In this document: positions 1 through 4,125 of the stretch, piece by piece
Layout: the number at the start of each line of letters is the position of its first letter
How positions within the stretch are numbered: position 1 is the stretch's first letter
Origin: Clostridiales bacterium
GTDB lineage: Bacteria > Bacillota > Clostridia > Oscillospirales > Ruminococcaceae
NCBI GenBank assembly: GCA_012523875.1
Contig: JAAYSW010000061.1
Coordinates: 1-5,523 of the forward strand
Length of the DNA: 5,523 bases
Direction: 5' to 3'
Program-made: the position numbers and the translations under genes
The notes under the pieces: model-generated
Databases searched by the model: none
What the model was told of the DNA's origin: nothing
Seen by the model: only the letters and a program-made list of their open reading frames with translations

Positions 1-1023
1 AATAATCACTATCAAGAGGGCGAAACAGTTATTAATGGAGTAACTGTTCATCGCTTTAAAGTGGATTTTCCAAGGAACACTAAAACATTTGCTGAACATT
101 GCAATAAAATTTTTAATAACCCTACTCACACACTAGAGGAATCTGATGAGTGGGTTAATGCCCAGGGTCCTGTAAGTAAGGGTGTTACTGAATATATAAA
201 GAATAATATTAATGAACATGATTTGTTTTTGTTCTTCACATATTTATATTGGCCGACTGTTGAGGGAATAAAATATGCCAAGGATAAGGCGGTTCTTGTA
301 CCATTTTGCCATGATGAGCCACCTGTTTATCTTAAAAGTTATGATGTTCTTTTTAATTCACCTAGGGGTATAATTTACAATACAAGTGAGGAAAAAGATT
401 TTATATACAAGCGTTTTAAGCCTAAGGGAATACCATCAATAACAACAGGAATAGGGCTTGATATTCCATCAGCGGATACCTTTCCGAATGCGAGGGAGCT
501 GTTTAAGCTAAATAATCCTTTTATACTTTATATGGGCAGAATTGATACTTCCAAGGGCTGTAATGAATTATTTGATTATTTCCTTGAATATAAGAAAAGG
601 TCTAGGAGCGATTTACAACTTGTTCTTATGGGGAATGAAGTAATTACAATCCCTAAGCATAAGGATATAATTTCGCTGGGGTTTGTATCCGAAGAAGAAA
701 AGTATGCGGTTTTGCAAGAATGTGAGATTTTCGTTCTGCCATCGCATTTTGAGAGCTTATCAATAGTTGTATTAGAGGCATTTGAATTTAGAAAGCCAGT
801 TTTGGTGAGTGGTCATTGTGCTGTTTTAAAGGGGCATTGTGAGAAAAGCAATGGTGGACTCTACTTTTATGGTGTTGAAGATTTTTATGAATGTCTTGAT
901 TTACTCATGAAGCATAAGGATTTAAGAAACGCTATGGGTGGTAATGGAAAGGATTATGTCGATAAAAATTACCAATGGAATATAATCATTGATAAGTTTA
1001 CAAGATTTATTGATGGTATGTAA
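1..1023 (+). CDS. Glycosyltransferase family 4 (GT4), 3' part; start lies upstream of the window
   Basis: This gene is open from the first base (340 codons visible) and ends in tandem stops, TAA then in-frame TAG. A GTG at 61 is not the likely start: the 20 codons before it, including VINGVTVHRF, read as the typical N-terminal-domain segment of GT4 enzymes, and no ribosome binding site precedes the GTG. The C-terminal Rossmann domain begins near FILYMGRIDTSKG (visible residues 174-186), the donor-binding strand and loop of GT-B enzymes. The E-x7-E motif of GT4 is at residues 251 and 259, within FESLSIVVLEAFEFRKPVLV. Family members move a sugar from a nucleotide-activated donor to an acceptor, usually in the cytoplasm, for polysaccharide, glycolipid or protein glycosylation. 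Neither donor nor acceptor can be told from the sequence. About 60-80 N-terminal residues are probably missing. The first U-tract terminator downstream is at 1257-1292. Confidence 0.9.
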   Translation, partial: NNHYQEGETVINGVTVHRFKVDFPRNTKTFAEHCNKIFNNPTHTLEESDEWVNAQGPVSKGVTEYIKNNINEHDLFLFFTYLYWPTVEGIKYAKDKAVLVPFCHDEPPVYLKSYDVLFNSPRGIIYNTSEEKDFIYKRFKPKGIPSITTGIGLDIPSADTFPNARELFKLNNPFILYMGRIDTSKGCNELFDYFLEYKKRSRSDLQLVLMGNEVITIPKHKDIISLGFVSEEEKYAVLQECEIFVLPSHFESLSIVVLEAFEFRKPVLVSGHCAVLKGHCEKSNGGLYFYGVEDFYECLDLLMKHKDLRNAMGGNGKDYVDKNYQWNIIIDKFTRFIDGM

Positions 1024-1025
1024 TA

Positions 1026-1160
1026 GGGTGCTCTGGCGGATTTAATGAGGGCATTACCCTCAAACACCCACCAAAGGGGCATTACCCCTTTGGAAACCCA
1101 TTATTATGGGGAGTCCTGAGGGAATCATTCCCTCAGGTGGGGTTTGGAGCAATGCCCCAT
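1026..1160. repeat. Multi-hairpin palindromic intergenic element
   Basis: This stretch between two convergent genes is richer in G and C than its flanks and consists of consecutive inverted repeats. TGAGGG/CCCTCA (1046-1051 with 1057-1062) has loop CATTA and sits inside an outer GGGTG/CACCC pair (1026-1030 with 1065-1069). CCAAAGGGG/CCCCTTTGG (1071-1079 with 1085-1093) is perfect, again with loop CATTA. CCTGAGGGAA/TTCCCTCAGG (1115-1124 with 1128-1137) is a perfect 10-bp stem with loop TCA. ATGGGG/CCCCAT (1106-1111 with 1155-1160) and AAACCC/GGGTTT (1094-1099 with 1140-1145) could enclose the third hairpin in alternative folds. None of the hairpins is followed by a T-tract. By position and form it resembles dispersed REP/BIME-like elements. 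Whether it is repeated elsewhere in the genome cannot be seen here, so calling it a mobile or repeated family is inference. Confidence 0.6.
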
Positions 1161-1193
1161 TAAAAACCATTGGGGATACATTCGAATATTTCC

Positions 1194-1454
1194 CTATGTG
1201 AATTTAGCGATTATTAGGCAAAAAACACCTACAATCGCAATTATTGCAACTGAAACAAGCACTACTCTTAGTGAGTAGTGCTTATTTTTTTTCTCGGGTG
1301 GGAATATACTTTTAAGATAATTTTGAGCCTCTTGTGATAGAAGCTTTGCTGGAATATCGGACATATTTGGTCTTATATAGAGTATTGCTTTTTCAAAGTA
1401 AATGCTCTTCGGATTATTTATTTCGACAATTTTTTTATTAACCCCTTTTATCAT
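1194..1454 (-). CDS. Small protein with one C-terminal membrane segment, function unknown
   Basis: The gene encodes 86 residues, starting at ATG with GGAGG (1464-1468, minus strand) nine bases upstream, which fixes the start. Residues 1-57 are polar and look like a small folded cytoplasmic domain, beginning MIKGVNKKIVEI and containing AILYIRP. Residues 55-63 are basic. One hydrophobic helix at about 64-83 (VVLVSVAIIAIVGVFCLIIA) reaches almost to the C-terminus. No signal peptide is visible, so the likely topology is a tail anchor with the N-terminus in the cytoplasm. I recognise no named family. The good start signals and the sensible domain layout argue for a real gene. It is convergent with the glycosyltransferase, and an intrinsic terminator for the opposite strand is embedded over residues 55-66. 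No confident promoter was found; a dyad at 1481-1498 lies just upstream. Confidence 0.75.
   Translation of the reverse strand: MIKGVNKKIVEINNPKSIYFEKAILYIRPNMSDIPAKLLSQEAQNYLKSIFPPEKKNKHYSLRVVLVSVAIIAIVGVFCLIIAKFT
1257..1292 (+). terminator. Intrinsic terminator inside the opposite-strand small gene
   Basis: A perfect 11-bp inverted repeat, AAGCACTACTC (1257-1267) with GAGTAGTGCTT (1273-1283), has a 5-base loop TTAGT and is followed by A and then eight Ts (1285-1292). Only plus-strand RNA gets the U-tract, so it works in the plus direction and would stop transcripts leaving the glycosyltransferase gene about 230 bases after its stop codon. On the minus strand the same bases are codons 55-66 of the small membrane-protein gene. 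Confidence 0.85.
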
Positions 1455-1480
1455 ATAGAAATACCTCCAAGATAATACTA

Positions 1481-1498
1481 GTTAATAAAAGTATTAAC
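1481..1498. promoter_or_regulatory. Perfect 7-bp dyad upstream of the small gene, possible operator
   Basis: GTTAATA (1481-1487) and TATTAAC (1492-1498) form a perfect inverted repeat with a 4-base centre, 27 bases upstream of the start codon at 1454. A weak minus-strand promoter can be drawn here (-10 TAATAC at 1491-1496, -35 CTGAAT at 1514-1519, 17-base spacer), which would place the dyad over the -10 and start site. In AT-rich DNA a 7-bp dyad can arise by chance, so the regulatory role is a guess. Confidence 0.25.
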
Positions 1499-1565
1499 AA
1501 TTCAAGGAATATTATTCAGTTAAAATACATTTATACAATAAGTAAAACTTTTTTCTATAGTTCTA

Positions 1566-1641
1566 TGTTGAAAACTCTGTTGAAACCGTGGAAAACTTAA
1601 TAAAATCCTGTGGAAAACTCTGTTGAAACCGTGGAAAACTT
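1566..1641. repeat. Two 33-bp direct repeats built from DnaA-box-like 9-mers
   Basis: Positions 1566-1598 and 1609-1641 are identical except one base (T at 1569, G at 1612). Each copy holds three 9-mers at the same spacing, +12 and then +9: TGTTGAAAA, TGTTGAAAC, CGTGGAAAA (starts 1566, 1578, 1587) and TGTGGAAAA, TGTTGAAAC, CGTGGAAAA (starts 1609, 1621, 1630). A seventh, TGTTGAAAG, is at 1673. Read on the minus strand, the unit at 1609 is TTTTCCACA, which fits the relaxed DnaA-box consensus TTWTNCACA; units 1566, 1587 and 1630 are one base off and the remaining ones two or more. Similar arrays of such 9-mers are familiar from clostridial replication-origin regions next to dnaA. No dnaA or dnaN is present here, so possible roles are an outlying part of oriC, a DnaA-titrating or regulatory site, or a binding array for another protein. 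Confidence 0.5.
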
Positions 1642-1810
1642 CGTGTCTACAAGCTTGATAAATGTTTATAAATGTTGAAAGTTGAATAATACATTCTGTA
1701 AAAGATAAATTTTAACCATTTGTTCATCTTTATGTAATAATTAGCACATTAATCATATACAATATCATTAATATGTGGTTTGTTTAAAAAATTATTGATA
1801 TATGGTGGAA
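1642..1810. other. AT-rich non-coding stretch with an imperfect dyad
   Basis: No convincing gene lies between the repeat cluster and the end of ogg. The DNA is strongly AT-rich. An imperfect palindrome spans 1748-1772, centred at 1760: ATTAAT arms, an inner ATAT pair, one C/C mismatch and loop ACA. It has no T-tract on either side, so it is not a standard terminator for ogg, and no other good terminator is visible downstream of ogg. If the adjacent 9-mer cluster binds DnaA, this would be the natural place for an unwinding element; that is inference only. Confidence 0.35.
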
Positions 1811-2635
1811 TTATACTAATTGTGAAGTGGATTTTTCTAGATTTCTTATGTAGTGAAAGAGATATTGTTGTGCAATCCCAGAAATATTTTTTGCAAAGCT
1901 TGGGAAGCCTTCAGGATAATACTCCTCAAGCACACGTTTTATCCAAACATCAATGGGGAATGCTTCCGTACGATACATTCCAAAAAGCAATGCACATTCT
2001 GCAACCTTTGGACCAACTCCCTTTATAGTCATCAATGCCTTTCTTGCGTCATCAATCGGCATAATTGCAACCTTATCTAAATCTAGTTCACCACTTGCGA
2101 CAAGCCTTGAGGCGTCCAGAATATATTTAGCCCTAAATCCTGCACGAAGAAATGATAGACTATCAATGTTTTCGTTAGCAAGTTCTTGCGGGGTGGGGAA
2201 TCCTTGATAATGCTCACAAAGCCGTGAAATAATCCCTTTAATTCTAGGAATATTATTATTTTGAGATATAATAAAAGAGCAAAGAACCTCCCAGCTGTCC
2301 TGACGCAAAAGCCTTATACCACTAGCAAATTTACAAGCCTTTGCCAAGGTTTTATCTCTTGAAAGAAGCTTTTTTATTTCGCTATAATCAGTTTTAAAAT
2401 CAAAATAATCCATCCATATATTAAGGAAATCTTGTTCTGTGGTGTTATGAAAAATAAATTGTCCATCTTTTGTTGAAATTGTGAGAGGTTGGTTGAGGAA
2501 AAAACCTGTATAAGAACAATCAAAATCGCTATCTATTTTCCTCCAACGGAATGCTTGTCCACAATCTAGAGTTTCATCAAGGTTGAAATCATTCTGCCAT
2601 ATTATTATATCATTGCCTTTTTGAATATAATTCAT
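1811..2635 (-). CDS. ogg: 8-oxoguanine DNA glycosylase/AP lyase, OGG1 type (clostridial Ogg)
   Basis: This 274-residue protein removes 8-oxoguanine from DNA and then cleaves the abasic site, the first step of base excision repair. The N-terminal OGG domain shows LDCGQAFRWRK (residues 23-33), matching the GQSFRWR segment of human OGG1. SFIISQNNNIPRI (120-131) matches the conserved asparagine-rich turn that contacts the strand opposite the lesion. The helix-hairpin-helix is IKGVGPKVAEC (204-214), with K210 corresponding to the Schiff-base lysine K249 of human OGG1. FPIDVW (226-231) gives D229, equivalent to D268; the next position is W where the human enzyme has H270. Length and domains are complete. 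The ATG start is set by AAGGAG on the minus strand (core 2642-2645), six bases away. It appears monocistronic, is divergent from the GntR operon and has its own promoter at 2668-2696. A general AlkA-like glycosylase is less likely because of the OGG N-terminal domain. Confidence 0.93.
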   Translation of the reverse strand: MNYIQKGNDIIIWQNDFNLDETLDCGQAFRWRKIDSDFDCSYTGFFLNQPLTISTKDGQFIFHNTTEQDFLNIWMDYFDFKTDYSEIKKLLSRDKTLAKACKFASGIRLLRQDSWEVLCSFIISQNNNIPRIKGIISRLCEHYQGFPTPQELANENIDSLSFLRAGFRAKYILDASRLVASGELDLDKVAIMPIDDARKALMTIKGVGPKVAECALLFGMYRTEAFPIDVWIKRVLEEYYPEGFPSFAKNISGIAQQYLFHYIRNLEKSTSQLV

Positions 2636-2667
2636 TATGCACTCCTTTTGAAAACTATTTTATAAAT

Positions 2668-2696
2668 ATTATAATATATTTTCAAAACATATTCAA
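2668..2696 (-). promoter_or_regulatory. Sigma-A-type promoter for ogg
   Basis: On the minus strand, TTGAAT (2691-2696) is followed after exactly 17 bases by a perfect TATAAT (2668-2673). This places the start of transcription about 25-30 bases before the ogg start codon, leaving a short leader that contains the ribosome binding site. The -35 matches TTGACA at four of six bases. The region is AT-rich, so the -35 is less certain than the -10. Confidence 0.6.
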
Positions 2697-2763
2697 CTCA
2701 ATATATTTAATTAAGACATGGTTTTATGTGGGGGATTGCAAGAATATTTTTTCAAATTTGCTC

Positions 2764-2792
2764 TTGACAACTGGAATAAATAGTGATACAAT
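2764..2792 (+). promoter_or_regulatory. Strong sigma-A promoter of the GntR-ABC operon
   Basis: A perfect -35 TTGACA (2764-2769), a 17-base spacer and -10 TACAAT (2787-2792) with an extended TG at 2784-2785 make this the best promoter in the window. Transcription should begin near 2799, giving a leader of about 45 bases before the regulator's ATG. A near-consensus promoter fits an operon held off by a repressor rather than needing an activator. Confidence 0.85.
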
Positions 2793-2794
2793 AT

Positions 2795-2817
2795 GTGTAA
2801 CACTTCATTTAGTACAC
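2795..2817. promoter_or_regulatory. Candidate operator for the GntR repressor
   Basis: GTGTA (2795-2799) and TACAC (2813-2817) form an inverted repeat with 13 bases between. The left half is also part of a small perfect palindrome, GTGTAACAC (2795-2803). The site covers the predicted transcription start, just after the -10. GntR-family regulators bind short dyads and YtrA-type members commonly repress their own promoter, so the position fits. The arms are short and the assignment rests on location. Confidence 0.4.
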
Positions 2818-2845
2818 CTAATACGCAAAAAGGAGGTTAAAGCCT

Positions 2846-3199
2846 ATGTTTAATATTAATTTACAAAGTCGAATGCCAATTTATGAACAGGTTTATAAGA
2901 AAGTGATAGAATTAATTATAAAAGGCATTTTAGTTGAGAATGAACAGCTGCCGAGTGTGCGAAACTTGTCGAAAGAACTTAATATTAATCCGAATACCGT
3001 AGCAAAGGCGTATCAGGAGCTTGAAAGGAATAAGATTATATATTCACTTTCAGGGCGAGGAAGTTTTGTTGCAAAAACAAATAGAAACCAAATGAAAGAG
3101 CATATTCTTGAGGAGTTTGATGTCTGCATCAAGGAGGCATTGCAGTCAGGACTTACTAAAGAAGAACTTAAAAATAGAATTGATGGGGTGAAATTATGA
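2846..3199 (+). CDS. GntR-family transcriptional regulator, YtrA subfamily
   Basis: This 117-residue DNA-binding protein starts at an ATG with AGGAGG (2831-2836) nine bases before it. The winged helix-turn-helix spans about residues 11-76: PIYEQVYKKVIELI is the first helix, LPSVRNLSKELNINPNTVAKAY the helix-turn-helix with the recognition helix near 48-60, and GRGSFV (70-75) the wing. After it only about 40 residues remain, forming helices (82-117) suited to dimerisation. There is no ligand-binding domain, which is the mark of the YtrA subfamily. Such proteins usually repress the operon they lead. In Bacillus subtilis the YtrA operon is induced by antibiotics that act on lipid-linked wall precursors; whether that holds here is unknown. 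The stop codon overlaps the ATPase start by four bases (ATGA, 3196-3199), so translation is coupled. Confidence 0.92.
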   Translation: MFNINLQSRMPIYEQVYKKVIELIIKGILVENEQLPSVRNLSKELNINPNTVAKAYQELERNKIIYSLSGRGSFVAKTNRNQMKEHILEEFDVCIKEALQSGLTKEELKNRIDGVKL

Positions 3200-4125
3200 T
3201 TGAGCTAAAAGAAATTACGAAAAAGTTTGATAATGTTGTTGTGCTTGACAATATCGACCTTACTATTAACAAAGGCACAGCTTTTGGTCTATTAGGCTCA
3301 AATGGTGCAGGTAAATCAACAATTTTACGATTGATATCAGGGATTTATAATCAAGAGGGTGGAGAGATAACAGTTGATGGTGATACGGTTTATGATAATG
3401 TTGAAACAAAAAAGCGTGTATTCTTTGTCAATGATGAAACAATCCAATTCTCAACATTTACCTTAATTGAGCTAAAAGATTTTTATAAGGACTATTATCC
3501 AAAGTTCTCAGAGGAGCTTTTTGAGAAGATGCGTTCGACAATAAACCTACCAAAGGATAGAAAGATTAGCACTTTTTCTAAGGGAATGAAACGACAGGCT
3601 ATCGTTATTATCGCTATCGCCTGCCAGACGGATTACCTACTCCTTGATGAAGCTTTTGATGGATTAGACCCTACTATGAGAATTATAGTTAAAAGAATGC
3701 TTGTTGATGCAATGCTCGATAGAAATCTTACAACGATTATTTCATCACATAATTTAAAGGAAATAAATGAATTGTGTGATACCGTTGCATTATTGCATGA
3801 TGGTAAAATTGTATTCTCAAGGGATTTGGACAGCGTTAAGGGAAATATTCATAAGGTGCAGGTTGTATTCCCACAGGTTTCTGAAAATCTGCCACAGAAC
3901 TATACCATTGATGAGCTTGTAGGTGAAGGTCTTGAAGTTTTACATTTCGAGAAATCACAGAGTGTTTATCATATTATAGTTAAGGGTGATACAGAGATAA
4001 TTAAGGAAAAGATACAAGCGAAAAATCCTATTGTTATGGATATTATTCCGCTAACACTTGAGGAAATCTTTATATATGAAATGGAGGTATTGGGCTATGA
4101 TTTCAACTCTCTTGAAAATAAATAA
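3196..4125 (+). CDS. ABC transporter ATP-binding protein, YtrB-like
   Basis: This 309-residue cytoplasmic ATPase powers the downstream permease. The nucleotide-binding domain covers about residues 1-215. Walker A is GSNGAGKST (34-42), Walker B is YLLLDEAFDGLDP (147-159) with catalytic E152 and the D-loop following, and the H-loop histidine is H185 in SSHNLKE. The signature is FSKGMKRQ (128-135) instead of LSGGQ; this SKGM form is usual for the YtrB/EcsA-like ATPases and the key S and second G are kept. The Q-loop region reads FFVNDETIQF (76-85), without the usual Q right after the strand. Residues 216-309 form an extra C-terminal domain seen in many exporter-type ATPases. The start follows GGGGTG by five bases and shares ATGA with the repressor gene; the 3' end overlaps the permease gene by 29 bases. 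Substrate and direction are not determined; export or a sensing role is more likely than import because no binding protein is seen. Confidence 0.92.
   Translation: MIELKEITKKFDNVVVLDNIDLTINKGTAFGLLGSNGAGKSTILRLISGIYNQEGGEITVDGDTVYDNVETKKRVFFVNDETIQFSTFTLIELKDFYKDYYPKFSEELFEKMRSTINLPKDRKISTFSKGMKRQAIVIIAIACQTDYLLLDEAFDGLDPTMRIIVKRMLVDAMLDRNLTTIISSHNLKEINELCDTVALLHDGKIVFSRDLDSVKGNIHKVQVVFPQVSENLPQNYTIDELVGEGLEVLHFEKSQSVYHIIVKGDTEIIKEKIQAKNPIVMDIIPLTLEEIFIYEMEVLGYDFNSLENK
4083..4087 (+). promoter_or_regulatory. Ribosome binding site that fixes the permease start
   Basis: GGAGG lies within the 3' coding part of the ATPase gene, nine bases before the ATG at 4097. It decides the permease start and shows that the 29-base gene overlap is real and not an artefact of start choice. 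Confidence 0.8.

Noticed and set aside
61..63. GTG as the start of the glycosyltransferase
   Set aside because: The frame is open to base 1 and the preceding 20 codons read as GT4 N-terminal sequence; there is no ribosome binding site before the GTG.
1071..1137. Hairpins as the main terminator of the glycosyltransferase gene
   Set aside because: The stems are strong but no T-tract follows any of them on either strand; the stem-loop with T8 at 1257-1292 is a far better terminator.
1566..1641. CRISPR-like direct repeats
   Set aside because: Only two copies with a 10-base spacer and internal 9-mer repetition, and no cas genes; the pattern fits a protein-binding array instead.
1780..2028. Plus-strand reading frame starting at TTG with a hydrophobic N-terminus
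   Set aside because: It begins with a weak start and no ribosome binding site, and most of it lies antisense to the 3' end of ogg, a clearly recognised gene.
1853..2207. Two further plus-strand frames inside ogg
   Set aside because: They are antisense to conserved glycosylase codons, have no start signals and no recognisable protein features.
2553..2562. Single DnaA-box-like TTGTCCACA inside ogg
   Set aside because: It is an isolated match within conserved coding sequence (CGQAF region) and is explained by the protein sequence.
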